Shown: positions 1 to 7,150 of the stretch, one piece after another
Numbering within the stretch: position 1 is the stretch's first letter
How the letters are laid out: every line of letters begins with the position of its first letter
Source of the DNA: Bifidobacterium breve
GTDB lineage: Bacteria > Actinomycetota > Actinomycetes > Nanopelagicales > Nanopelagicaceae
Assembly: GCA_945866155.1 (NCBI GenBank)
Contig: CAMBGL010000011.1
Coordinates: forward strand, 1 to 18,220
Direction: 5' to 3'
DNA: 18,220 nt
Translations under genes and position numbers: made by a program
Notes under the pieces: generated by a model
What the model was told of the DNA's origin: nothing
Seen by the model: only the letters and a program-made list of their open reading frames with translations
Database searches by the model: none

Positions 1-2426
1 GGTGCAAGGGTGATTCCCATTTGACGCGCTTCATCGAGTATCAAGCGTTTGGGATACATCCCTGGGTCATGAGTAAGAATGCCTGCAATAAATGCTGCAG
101 GATGGTGAGTTTTGAGCCAAGCGGATTGATATGTAGGTAGCGCAAATGCTGCTGCATGCGCTTTACAAAAACCAAAGGATGCAAAAGCTCGCAGTACATC
201 CCAGATCTCAGTAACGATTGCTAACTGATATCCGCGCTCTGTTGCTGCAGGGAAAAACCAATCACAAATCTCTTGTTGCTGCGAAGGATCGCCCATTCCA
301 CGCCGTTTTTCATCAGCTGCCGCAAAGGAGATACCTGTCATCGCAGAAATGATTGCAATCACCTGTTCGTGAAAGACAACAACGCCTTCAGTCTCCTTGA
401 GAATCTCGTAGAGATCAGGATGAATAATGCGCGCACTCTCCCAGCCATGTCTAGCTTTGAGAAATGGCGTAATCATGTCGCTCTTGACTGGCCCTGGCCT
501 AAAGAGTGAGATATCGATAATCAAATCTGTAAATGTTGCTGGAGCAAGTTTTCCAACAAGTTCGCGTTGTCCTGGGCTTTCAATTTGAAAAATTCCAAGG
601 GTGCGCGTTGATTGAATCAACTCAAATGTTGCTCTGTCATCGAGTGGGACTAAATCTATATCAACAGATTTTTCTTCTACCCGCTCTATCTCTTTGAGTG
701 CATAGGCAATTGTCGATTGCATTCGAACTCCCAAAATATCGAGTTTGAGTAGTCCTATTGCTTCAACATCATCTTTATCGAATTCCACCATTGGATAACC
801 ACTTGCATTGCGCTGTACCGATACTCGATCGTAGAGACCAGCATCGGATAAAACGATGGCGCATGGATGCATTGCTAAATGGCGTGGCAGACCGTCGAGT
901 TTTTCAGCGAGTGAAATAGTCATCGCCGTAAGAGGGGCCGAAAGATTGAGTTTTCGAAGTTCAGGTAAATTCTCTAATGCCTGCGAAATATTCTTAGCGC
1001 GCACGTGAGGCATTGATTTTGCAATCAGATCTATCTCCATCGCAGAAAGGCCAAGGGCTGCCCCTGTATCGCGAATCGCATGGCGCGCACGATATGTATC
1101 GACCATTGCCACTGTGGCACACCTAGAACTTTCGCCATAGCGCTTGAAAACTAAATCATAAATTTCTAGCCGTCGATCAGATTCAACATCGATATCAATA
1201 TCGGGTAGGGCTGCGCGCAGCGGTGAGCAGAAACGCTCCATCAAAAGTCCATGCCGCAAAGGATCAACTCCTGAAATTCCTAAGAGATGACAGATCAGTG
1301 AGCCCGCGCCACTTCCACGGGCTGCAACTCTGATGCCGCGTTCTCGCGCCATATCTGCAATATCGGCAACGGTGAGAAAATATGACTCGTAACCAAGAGT
1401 TGCAACAGTTGCTAATTCATCATCTAAACGCTGTCGGGCTTTATTTATTGATGCACTCTCGTTATAGCGCCAATTGATTCCCGCAAGACTTCGGGTACGC
1501 AATAAAGAACGCATCTCGTGGGCTGACGTTGCGCCAACAACTTCGGGTTCGGGTAAATGAATTCCACCTAAACCAATATCTCGCGCAGGAGATAACAAAG
1601 AACGTTCTGCCCATGTGCGCGTTGTCGCTAATAATTCTCGCGGAGTTCGCTCCCCCGCAGCCCTGGCAATTTCGCCAGCAAGTGAAATCATTTCATCACT
1701 CGATTTCAAAAATGCTTCAGCATTGCGCCGTTCAAGATGGCGCTGATGCAGCGGCACTAATTGTCTAGCGCAATCAAGGATATCGGCTACTGGGCCATCA
1801 CTTCGATTGCGCATACGTACAGCGTTGGTAATGACTGCATCGATATCGTGATCGCGGGCAAAGATAAGGCTGCGCGCTGCAAATACAGTAGATCGCGGTC
1901 CAGAGCCCGCAACAAGGTGAGATACGCATTCAATTGCATTATCTGCAAAGAGGTCACGTGTTTTATTGAAAATACTAAAAGCTACATCGAAGCGGTGCTC
2001 TGCAATAGCGCTAGCTAGTGGTGATTGCGGGCCATGGAGAGCGTAGACATTGGTGCTGTACTGGTTATATTTTTGTAATAGTTCAAGGGTCAATACGACT
2101 TTGCGGTTATCAGAATCCATATGTAGAGATGTCAGCAAGCGACATAGCGAGCGCCATCCCCCATCGCTGTGTGCAAGAAGTGTGATTCGAGGTAACTCTT
2201 TTACAGAATCGCCTAAATCAATTGCACAGTTGATTCCGATAATGGGTGCAATGCCATATTCCATACAACTTTGAGCAAAACGAATCGCTCCCGCTAAGCC
2301 ATCACGATCGGTAAGTGCGAGCGCCGGCATTTCAAATTCAGCAGCGCGTGCAACAAGATCGCGTGGTTGCGTTGTGCCGTATTTGAGTGAATACCCACTG
2401 GCAACATTGAGATGTATAAAACTCAT
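1..2426 (-). CDS. dnaE2: Error-prone DNA polymerase III alpha subunit DnaE2 (partial, 3' end off the left edge)
   Basis: C-family DNA polymerase for damage-induced translesion synthesis. About 808 N-terminal codons are visible without a stop; the family is usually a little over 1,000 residues, so the C-terminus is missing. The order is a PHP domain at residues 1-70 (HLNVASGYSLKYG, then LTDRDG), then the polymerase core. The catalytic acidic residues are seen as PDIDID (D409, D411) and LKLDILG (D563), followed by the FRPGPVK and GDPSQQ segments of the fingers region. The ASGYSLKYG and TDRDG signatures fit the actinobacterial DnaE2 type rather than replicative DnaE1. The ATG at 2426 overlaps the stop of the upstream DUF6504 gene in the sequence TAATG, so the two are translationally coupled and share the upstream LexA box. 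Two expected PHP metal ligands are replaced (N7, R41), so PHP nuclease activity is doubtful. Confidence 0.9.
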   Translation of the reverse strand, partial: MSFIHLNVASGYSLKYGTTQPRDLVARAAEFEMPALALTDRDGLAGAIRFAQSCMEYGIAPIIGINCAIDLGDSVKELPRITLLAHSDGGWRSLCRLLTSLHMDSDNRKVVLTLELLQKYNQYSTNVYALHGPQSPLASAIAEHRFDVAFSIFNKTRDLFADNAIECVSHLVAGSGPRSTVFAARSLIFARDHDIDAVITNAVRMRNRSDGPVADILDCARQLVPLHQRHLERRNAEAFLKSSDEMISLAGEIARAAGERTPRELLATTRTWAERSLLSPARDIGLGGIHLPEPEVVGATSAHEMRSLLRTRSLAGINWRYNESASINKARQRLDDELATVATLGYESYFLTVADIADMARERGIRVAARGSGAGSLICHLLGISGVDPLRHGLLMERFCSPLRAALPDIDIDVESDRRLEIYDLVFKRYGESSRCATVAMVDTYRARHAIRDTGAALGLSAMEIDLIAKSMPHVRAKNISQALENLPELRKLNLSAPLTAMTISLAEKLDGLPRHLAMHPCAIVLSDAGLYDRVSVQRNASGYPMVEFDKDDVEAIGLLKLDILGVRMQSTIAYALKEIERVEEKSVDIDLVPLDDRATFELIQSTRTLGIFQIESPGQRELVGKLAPATFTDLIIDISLFRPGPVKSDMITPFLKARHGWESARIIHPDLYEILKETEGVVVFHEQVIAIISAMTGISFAAADEKRRGMGDPSQQQEICDWFFPAATERGYQLAIVTEIWDVLRAFASFGFCKAHAAAFALPTYQSAWLKTHHPAAFIAGILTHDPGMYPKRLILDEARQMGITLA

Positions 2427-2716
2427 TACAGATTTCTAATGATCCACTGACCGCTTACTTCATCGCGCTCGAGTTCAAAGGTTGTCAGTGCGCCAATAGG
2501 CGCCGCCTCTACTCGCCACAGCGAGCGCGCTTGATCATCTGGGCGATACTTTCCATCGCTGACGTGATTCCACCAGCCACCCGCTTCACACCAGCGCGAC
2601 AAGATTGCGTGGATACGAAAGCGACGGCCCTTGAAAGTAAATTCAATAGGAGTTGCTCCCTCACTGGTTACATCGAGGGCTTTCGTAATCTGTGTAACGG
2701 GTTGCGGCACTGACAT
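2426..2716 (-). CDS. DUF6504 family protein, first gene of the dnaE2 operon
   Basis: A 96-residue soluble protein with the DUF6504 look: an N-terminal leader, then a core with FTFKGRRFRIHAILSRWCEAGGWW, a charged middle and a C-terminal WRVEAAP...LER...WIIRNL strand pattern rich in Trp and Arg. Its biochemical role is unknown. Members of this family are often found beside dnaE2 or Y-family polymerase genes in Actinobacteria, so a role in the mutagenic repair complex is plausible by association. The start ATG at 2716 has an AAAGG motif about 10 nt upstream. The stop codon overlaps the dnaE2 start (TAATG). A consensus LexA operator lies 33 bp upstream of the start, so the pair is probably SOS induced. 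Confidence 0.85.
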   Translation of the reverse strand: MSVPQPVTQITKALDVTSEGATPIEFTFKGRRFRIHAILSRWCEAGGWWNHVSDGKYRPDDQARSLWRVEAAPIGALTTFELERDEVSGQWIIRNL

Positions 2717-2748
2717 TTCGGTGGAGCCTTTCGCTAAGCTGTGGATAT

Positions 2749-2764
2749 TCGAACAGATGTTCGA
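2749..2764 (-). promoter_or_regulatory. LexA/SOS box controlling DUF6504-dnaE2
   Basis: The sequence TCGAAC-AGAT-GTTCGA matches the actinobacterial (mycobacterial-type) SOS box TCGAAC(N4)GTTCGA in every conserved position. One further base pair on each side (T...A) extends the symmetry. It ends 33 bp before the DUF6504 start, the usual place for an operator overlapping a promoter. The match is seen directly; binding by LexA is inferred from the family. Confidence 0.9.
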
Positions 2765-2770
2765 AAGATA

Positions 2771-2862
2771 ACCCCCAGGGCTGACAGGCGCAAGGCCTCG
2801 CTCATGGATCAGCGCTGGCTCCCTGGTGCGAGGTGAAAGTGGCCTTTGAAAGGCATCGAATG
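2771..2862. other. GC-rich intergenic block with nested inverted repeats (possible structured RNA or control region)
   Basis: This stretch is clearly more GC-rich than the rest of the window and contains several complementary segments: CCTCGC (2796-2801) with GCGAGG (2828-2833); AAGGCC (2792-2797) with GGCCTT (2841-2846), which competes with the first stem for CC at 2796-2797; CCAGGG (2775-2780) with CCCTGG (2821-2826); the palindrome AGCGCT (2811-2816); and GCCTTT-G-AAAGGC (2842-2854). It lies between the LexA box and the DoxX promoter region, so strand cannot be assigned. I do not recognise it as a known riboswitch, 6S, 4.5S or tRNA. Only two tiny minus-strand reading frames occur here and I do not think they are genes. 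Confidence 0.4.
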
Positions 2863-2880
2863 TAGTTGAAATTTCAACTA
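2863..2880. promoter_or_regulatory. 18-bp perfect palindrome, probable repressor operator of the DoxX gene
   Basis: TAGTTGAAATTTCAACTA is a perfect palindrome, 57 bp before the DoxX start. Its TTGAA...TTCAA core is the type of site bound by MarR-family regulators in front of DoxX, quinone or thiol stress genes. A weak -10-like TATCTT (2879-2884) overlaps its right end, which would let a bound repressor block transcription. The palindrome is seen directly; the regulator family is an inference and no regulator gene lies in the window. Confidence 0.6.
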
Positions 2881-2937
2881 TCTTGCTTTACTCTCCTTGA
2901 GTTAGTTCCATTCGTAGAAAAATCAATAAGGAGTCCC

Positions 2938-3351
2938 ATGGACGTAGTACTCGTAATCGCACGCATTCTCTTCGCGGCAATCTTTATCAATTCAGGAATC
3001 ATGCACCTTACAAAGATTGAGGCAATGACTGGATATGCAAAATATAAGAAAGTTCCTGCTGCAAAGCTCGGTGTTGTAGTTTCAGGATTGATGATTCTTA
3101 TTGGTGGTCTCTATATTGCACTCGGAGTCTATGCCGACCTTGGCGCACTTCTTATTGCAATCTTCTTGATCCCAACAGCATTTCTAATGCATGCATTCTG
3201 GAAAGAGACTGACGCAACAGCTAAGCAAAATGAATCAATTGGATTCTTCAAGGATCTATCCCTTGCTGGCGCGGCACTAATCATCTTTGTTCTCGTAGGT
3301 AGCGGAGCAGACTTCGGTCCAAGCATTACTTCTGCTTTCTTTAGCCTCTAA
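2938..3351 (+). CDS. DoxX-family integral membrane protein
   Basis: A 137-residue protein with four hydrophobic segments (about residues 3-22, 43-64, 67-86 and 104-126), the size and layout of DoxX/DoxD-like four-helix membrane proteins. N-terminal ARILFAAIFINSGIMHLTK matches the typical family opening, with the conserved small-residue helix and a following H. DoxX proteins are linked to membrane redox and thiol or oxidative stress, but the substrate here is unknown. ATG at 2938 is chosen because AAGGAG (2928-2933) sits just upstream. A longer frame opening at a TTG (2866) would start inside the operator palindrome and is rejected. A strong terminator follows, so the gene is monocistronic. 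Confidence 0.85.
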   Translation: MDVVLVIARILFAAIFINSGIMHLTKIEAMTGYAKYKKVPAAKLGVVVSGLMILIGGLYIALGVYADLGALLIAIFLIPTAFLMHAFWKETDATAKQNESIGFFKDLSLAGAALIIFVLVGSGADFGPSITSAFFSL

Positions 3352-3364
3352 AAAACTAGTTAGT

Positions 3365-3398
3365 AAAAGGGCTTCGGGGTAAAACCCGGGGTCCTTTT
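3365..3398 (+). terminator. Rho-independent terminator after the DoxX gene
   Basis: AAAAGGGCTTCGGG pairs with CCCGGGGTCCTTTT across a GTAAAA loop; all 14 positions can pair if G-T wobbles are allowed. The stem is GC-rich near the loop and ends in a T run. It starts 14 bases after the DoxX stop. The A-rich left arm could also work in reverse, but no minus-strand gene ends here. Confidence 0.85.
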
Positions 3399-3402
3399 CT
3401 GT

Positions 3403-3408
3403 CATTAT
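3403..3408 (+). promoter_or_regulatory. Putative -10 box of the TSUP permease gene (leaderless start)
   Basis: CATTAT lies exactly 6 nt before the ATG at 3415, and there is no Shine-Dalgarno-like motif. This spacing fits a transcript starting at or next to the start codon. No clear -35 element is seen; the terminator hairpin ends only 4 bp upstream. Confidence 0.45.
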
Positions 3409-3414
3409 GCGTAT

Positions 3415-4161
3415 ATGGAAATTCTCGGCGCACTCATTGCAGGAGGATTCATTGGCGCTGTACTTGGCTTCATCGGCGCTGGTGGTGCAATGCTTTCTGT
3501 GCCAATTCTTATCTACGGATTCAACTTTTCCCCCGCGCATGCAACAACTGCTGCTCTAGCAATAGTTTTTAGTGCTGCCGTTTCGGGGCTCATCTCTAAA
3601 TTTCGAAGTAAAGATGTACTCATAAAGGAAGCACTCGTTATCTGGTCACTTGGCTTGGTGACAAACCTTGGTGGTTCATGGGTGGCGCATCGCCTACCCA
3701 ATTCATTTATTACAACTGGTTTTGCCTTAGTCCTTATCGCAGCAGCAACATCTATGCTCTTCAAGCCAATTGGTGGTGGTGAGAAAAAAATACCTGCAAT
3801 TGCACTCATCACGATGTCATTAACTATTGGGCTCATCACTGGACTCTTTGGAATCGGTGGGGGCTTCCTGGCCATCCCAGTATTGATTCTCTTTTTCAAT
3901 AACACGCCTAATAAAGCAGCAGGCACATCACTATTTATTATTGCTCTCAATACACTCACTGCATTCTTTGGACACTATGCACTTTGGTCAGAAATCTCTT
4001 GGCACTTGCCAATTCTGATCTCACTTTCAGCAGTTGTTGTAGCCGCTCTTGCCTCTCGAATGGGTCAACTTTCTAATCCACTTTTGATGCGACAATCCTT
4101 TGCAGGCTTACTCTATGCAATATCACTCTTTACAATTGTTCAAACATGGGTAATTGCTTAG
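3415..4161 (+). CDS. TSUP-family (TauE/SafE) membrane permease
   Basis: A 248-residue polytopic membrane protein with two similar halves. The first half opens with LIAGGFIGAVLGFIGAGGAMLSVPIL and the second repeats the pattern as GLITGLFGIGGGFLAIPVLILFF. This paired G-x-GGG...PVL motif is the hallmark of the TSUP/TauE-SafE family of sulfite, sulfonate or other organic anion exporters. About eight hydrophobic segments are visible and the length is normal for the family. The substrate cannot be deduced. The gene starts without a visible ribosome binding site, with a -10-like box 6 nt upstream. Its TAG stop overlaps the opposing MFS stop codon within the four bases TTAG (4158-4161). Confidence 0.9.
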   Translation: MEILGALIAGGFIGAVLGFIGAGGAMLSVPILIYGFNFSPAHATTAALAIVFSAAVSGLISKFRSKDVLIKEALVIWSLGLVTNLGGSWVAHRLPNSFITTGFALVLIAAATSMLFKPIGGGEKKIPAIALITMSLTIGLITGLFGIGGGFLAIPVLILFFNNTPNKAAGTSLFIIALNTLTAFFGHYALWSEISWHLPILISLSAVVVAALASRMGQLSNPLLMRQSFAGLLYAISLFTIVQTWVIA

Positions 4162-5375
4162 CGAGCATTGCGTAAAGAACGTGACATATACCCAGCAAAG
4201 GTAAGGCAAATTGCTGGGAACAATATCGCGACAGGCAATGTAAACAACTCTGCAAGGCCACCAGTGATTGTCGGCCCAATAAAGAATCCCATCATTCCAA
4301 TTACGCCAACACGTGCCATTGCAACTGAGGATGCAATACCGGGAGCTTGCGATGCTGCCAAAATAATCGCAGGAAACATTGGCCCAAGGCCAAAGCCAGC
4401 AAGAGCGAAGCCGATATCAATAATGATGAGTGATAAAAGTTGATGCGATTCTGAGAGCGGCACAGCAATAAGAATTGCAATAGCCCAACCGATCCCCCCT
4501 ACATAGCCACCAATTTTGACTGTGCGCAGTGGGCCAAAGCGGTGAAGCATTTTGTCACCAAGGAAACGGCTAACGATCATTGCTAGCGCAAAACAACCAA
4601 ATGCTGTGGCATTCAAACCTTTCTCAATTCCCATACTGTCACGCAATAAAATTCCACCCCAGTCACTTGCAGCACCTTCAGCCACTAAACCACTGAGCAT
4701 TGCAATTCCCATGCCCCACAAAGGTAAAACTGAAGTACTAAACAATGGAATCTTTGCTTCTGTCTCTTCTTCTCCCCCGTCGTGCTCATCTAAATCTGGA
4801 GGTAATAGAAAAATTGCACCTGGAATGTAGGCAATCATAGAAATAATACCGAGCGCAACTAGATGAGTTTTAGGGCTTATAGAATTTGCAATTGCTCCGC
4901 CAAGGAGAGCAGCACTAAATGCGCCAACGCTCCAGAGTGCATGAAAAGTAGACATCCAACGGCGCTTCACAATTTTTTCAATAACAGCTGCCTGAGTATT
5001 GACTGAAATATCCATACTCGAATATCCAAAACCCATCACAAAAAGTGAGAAAACTAAATATGGAGTTGTCTGCGCAAGTCCTATTCCAATGAGTCCCAGA
5101 GGCATTACAAATATCGCAACAGAAATTACTCGACGAGATCCAAATGTGTGAATCAATCTTCCTGATAACTGCGCACCAAAGAGCGCACCGATAGTTCCAG
5201 AGACTAGGACCAGGCCAAACTGACCATTATTGAGATTGACAATATCTTTTATCTCAGGGACTCGAGCAACCCAGCCCATTGAAACCAAACCCATGATTCC
5301 AAAAGTCGCCCATGCGGCGTTGCGTGCCCGATTTCCGATTGTGGTTAATTCTTCTTGACTATAAGTCGCGCTCAT
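4158..5375 (-). CDS. MFS transporter, YbjJ-like (second of a tandem pair)
   Basis: A major facilitator superfamily transporter of 405 residues with about 12 hydrophobic helices in two groups of six, joined by an acidic linker (LLPPDLDEHDGGEEE). The conserved RWMSTFHALWSVGAF in the first half and the MDISVNTQ helix recall the YbjJ-type branch. It is homologous along its whole length to the neighbouring gene at 5402-6631, roughly half identical by eye, pointing to an old tandem duplication. ATG at 5375 (MSATYSQEE) is preferred; a TTG at 5384 in the same frame would add three residues. It lies 26 bp after the stop of the upstream paralogue and is probably co-transcribed with it. The substrate is unknown. 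Confidence 0.87.
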   Translation of the reverse strand: MSATYSQEELTTIGNRARNAAWATFGIMGLVSMGWVARVPEIKDIVNLNNGQFGLVLVSGTIGALFGAQLSGRLIHTFGSRRVISVAIFVMPLGLIGIGLAQTTPYLVFSLFVMGFGYSSMDISVNTQAAVIEKIVKRRWMSTFHALWSVGAFSAALLGGAIANSISPKTHLVALGIISMIAYIPGAIFLLPPDLDEHDGGEEETEAKIPLFSTSVLPLWGMGIAMLSGLVAEGAASDWGGILLRDSMGIEKGLNATAFGCFALAMIVSRFLGDKMLHRFGPLRTVKIGGYVGGIGWAIAILIAVPLSESHQLLSLIIIDIGFALAGFGLGPMFPAIILAASQAPGIASSVAMARVGVIGMMGFFIGPTITGGLAELFTLPVAILFPAICLTFAGYMSRSLRNAR

Positions 5376-5401
5376 AGTGGGCAACGCTAACTCATCATTG
5401 C

Positions 5402-6631
5402 TTATTTCTCGGTACTGAGCCTATTTACTTTGATAAATCTTGTTTGAAGGGCGGCACCCATCATCAAGAGCACTGGAAAAGCAAAAGCGATTGGTAATGA
5501 AGTCAGTTCTGCAAGGCCACCGATAAGTGTTGGACCAGCAAAATATGATGCCATCGCAATCATTCCGATGCGAGCCAATCCAACAGATGGGGCAACTCCA
5601 GGAATAGAGGCTGCAGCTAAATTAAATGCTGGAAAGAAGGGTCCTATCCCAAATCCAGCAGCACCAAAACCGATACAAACAATGACAAGACTAAGCATCT
5701 GATGTGACTGCGCTAAAGGAATACCTATAACAATGGAGAGACCCCATATTCCGCCACCAAAAATTGCGCCATATTTGACTGTATTTACATGTCCCCATAA
5801 TTCAAAAAACTTATCGCCAAGTAACCGGCTGACAATCATTGCTAAAGAAAATACAACCCCTGCTGCTGCATTGGAGCCCTTACCAATATTCATATGATCT
5901 TGCAAAAGAATTCCACTCCAGTCGTATGCGCCACCTTCGGGAACAAGGGCACAAATAAGACCAATGCCAATTCCCCATAAAATCATTGCCTCTTTGCCTT
6001 TGAACGAAACTTTTGATGAAGTCTGAGTTCCTTCTTCGCCGCCATGTCCATCTAAATCTGGTGGCAAGAGGTAGCGAGTTATATAGAGATAGGAAAGAAA
6101 ACTCAGGGCAGACATCACCAATAAATTAGCTTTTGGTGTAACTAGATTTGCCACGAGCCCACCAATGAGGCCCGCACAAAATGCGCCAATACTCCAAAGG
6201 CCGTGAAATGTTGACATCCATCGTCCTTGAGTGTGCTGCTCAATCGCAATTGCCTGACTGTTTAAAGCTACATCCATAAATGAAACGCTAAATCCGCAGA
6301 TAAATAATCCCAATGCCAGAATTGGCACACTTTCAGCCATTCCCATGATGCAAACTCCCAATGGAAGTGTGACTCCAGAAATGCGCACAACAATTTTTGA
6401 AGAATACATATGAACAGTACGTCCTGAAAGCTGAGCTCCAGGAACTGCGCCAAACGTGCTTGCAAGTAGCAAGAGTCCAAATTGACCATCGCTCAATCCC
6501 AATGAGCTCTTAATTTCAGGAATACGAGGGATCCACGCCATGCCTGTAATTCCGAGAGCAAAAAAGCTAGCCCATACCGCATTACGTGCATGTATTCCAT
6601 GCTCATAATTTGTTAGGGCTTTGGCAGACAC
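5402..6631 (-). CDS. MFS transporter, YbjJ-like (first of a tandem pair)
   Basis: A 409-residue major facilitator superfamily transporter with about 12 membrane helices. The first half has IPRIPEIKSSLGLSDGQFGL, MDVALNSQA and RWMSTFHGLWSIGAF, and an acidic cytoplasmic linker LLPPDLDGHGGEEG separates the halves. It is the paralogue of the gene downstream; the acidic linker and the RWMSTFH motif are shared almost exactly. The start is a GTG at 6631 (MSAKALTNYEHG), chosen because the homologous region begins shortly after it and because a -10-like TAACGT sits exactly 6 nt upstream with no ribosome binding site. The gene diverges from the YbaK gene with only 29 bp between starts. The substrate is not predictable. 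Confidence 0.87.
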   Translation of the reverse strand: MSAKALTNYEHGIHARNAVWASFFALGITGMAWIPRIPEIKSSLGLSDGQFGLLLLASTFGAVPGAQLSGRTVHMYSSKIVVRISGVTLPLGVCIMGMAESVPILALGLFICGFSVSFMDVALNSQAIAIEQHTQGRWMSTFHGLWSIGAFCAGLIGGLVANLVTPKANLLVMSALSFLSYLYITRYLLPPDLDGHGGEEGTQTSSKVSFKGKEAMILWGIGIGLICALVPEGGAYDWSGILLQDHMNIGKGSNAAAGVVFSLAMIVSRLLGDKFFELWGHVNTVKYGAIFGGGIWGLSIVIGIPLAQSHQMLSLVIVCIGFGAAGFGIGPFFPAFNLAAASIPGVAPSVGLARIGMIAMASYFAGPTLIGGLAELTSLPIAFAFPVLLMMGAALQTRFIKVNRLSTEK

Positions 6632-6637
6632 GGCGTT

Positions 6638-6643
6638 ACGTTA
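6638..6643 (-). promoter_or_regulatory. Putative -10 box of the MFS pair
   Basis: On the minus strand TAACGT is followed by six bases and then the GTG start at 6631, the TANNNT-N6-start pattern expected for a leaderless transcript. The matching -35 position would fall inside the first codons of the divergent YbaK gene; no good -35 hexamer is seen. Confidence 0.5.
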
Positions 6644-6648
6644 TCTCA

Positions 6649-6654
6649 TAAAGT
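6649..6654 (+). promoter_or_regulatory. Putative -10 box of the YbaK-to-crtD operon
   Basis: TAAAGT is followed by TCGCAC and the ATG at 6661, again TANNNT plus six bases. It lies 5 bp from the opposing -10 box at 6638-6643. Its -35 region would fall on the first codons of the divergent MFS gene. Confidence 0.5.
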
Positions 6655-6660
6655 TCGCAC

Positions 6661-7149
6661 ATGGATGGAATTCTGGAAAAAGCTGCAGTCAGGCGCTTTA
6701 TGGATGCTGCGCAATCCCTTGGTATCGATGGTGAAATAAAGGTTCTATCTGACTCTGCCCGCACTGCAATTGATGCAGCAAATAGTTTAGGAATCGAAGT
6801 CGGCCAAATTGCTTCATCATTAATTTTCAAACTTCCATCAGGAAATCCACTTCTTATAATTACAAGTGGCCGCCATAAAGTTGATACAACACTAGTTGCG
6901 AAAAATCTCGGAATCGAAAAGCTAGATCGAGTCGATGCCGATTTCGTAAAAGAGAGAAGTGGTTATTCAATTGGCGGTGTGAGCCCACTGGGGTGGATTT
7001 CAAAGCCAGAAATCACTCTTATTGACGAAGCGCTAAATGATTATGACGTAGTCTGGGCAGCCGCCGGCCACCCTCATGCGGTCTATCCAACTTCATTTTC
7101 TGAATTGCTTGAATGCACGGGAGCAAAACCTATGGTTGTTGGAGATTGA
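6661..7149 (+). CDS. YbaK/EbsC (ProX-like) aminoacyl-tRNA deacylase
   Basis: A 162-residue protein of the YbaK/EbsC/ProX fold, which hydrolyses wrongly charged tRNAs (Cys-tRNA(Pro) in YbaK, Ala-tRNA(Pro) in ProX) in the cytoplasm. Family signatures are IASSLIFKL in the first third, LIITSGRHKVD in the middle, then ERSGYSIGGVSPLG and VWAAAGHPHAVYPTSFSELL near the end. The length is normal. Which tRNA it edits cannot be decided. It is first in a six-gene co-directional run that continues with carotenoid genes, which may be only shared transcription. The stop TGA is one base before the ATG of the hydrolase gene, and its last codons (GGAG, 7141-7144) provide the ribosome binding site for that gene. 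Confidence 0.88.
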   Translation: MDGILEKAAVRRFMDAAQSLGIDGEIKVLSDSARTAIDAANSLGIEVGQIASSLIFKLPSGNPLLIITSGRHKVDTTLVAKNLGIEKLDRVDADFVKERSGYSIGGVSPLGWISKPEITLIDEALNDYDVVWAAAGHPHAVYPTSFSELLECTGAKPMVVGD

Positions 7150-7150
7150 G

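Noticed and set aside
273..2274. Plus-strand open frames of 74-85 codons opposite dnaE2
   Set aside because: The minus strand is a single uninterrupted reading frame with polymerase motifs; the plus-strand frames resemble no family and are antisense shadows.
2734..2856. Two tiny minus-strand reading frames (15 codons from 2856 and 23 codons from 2805) that could be leader peptides
   Set aside because: Neither has a ribosome binding site, and the second runs through the LexA box, which should overlap the promoter and not lie inside a translated leader.
2866..2937. Upstream extension of the DoxX gene to a TTG at 2866
   Set aside because: It would begin inside the 18-bp operator palindrome, while the ATG at 2938 has an AAGGAG ribosome site and matches the family N-terminus.
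3129..3959. Minus-strand open frames opposite the DoxX and TSUP genes, including one of 148 codons
   Set aside because: They run against well-supported membrane proteins, have no ribosome sites, and their compositions are those of reverse-translated hydrophobic helices.
7076..7150. Upstream extension of the alpha/beta hydrolase to 7076
   Set aside because: It lies fully within the YbaK gene in another frame; the ATG at 7151 has GGAG at the right distance and gives a normal hydrolase start.
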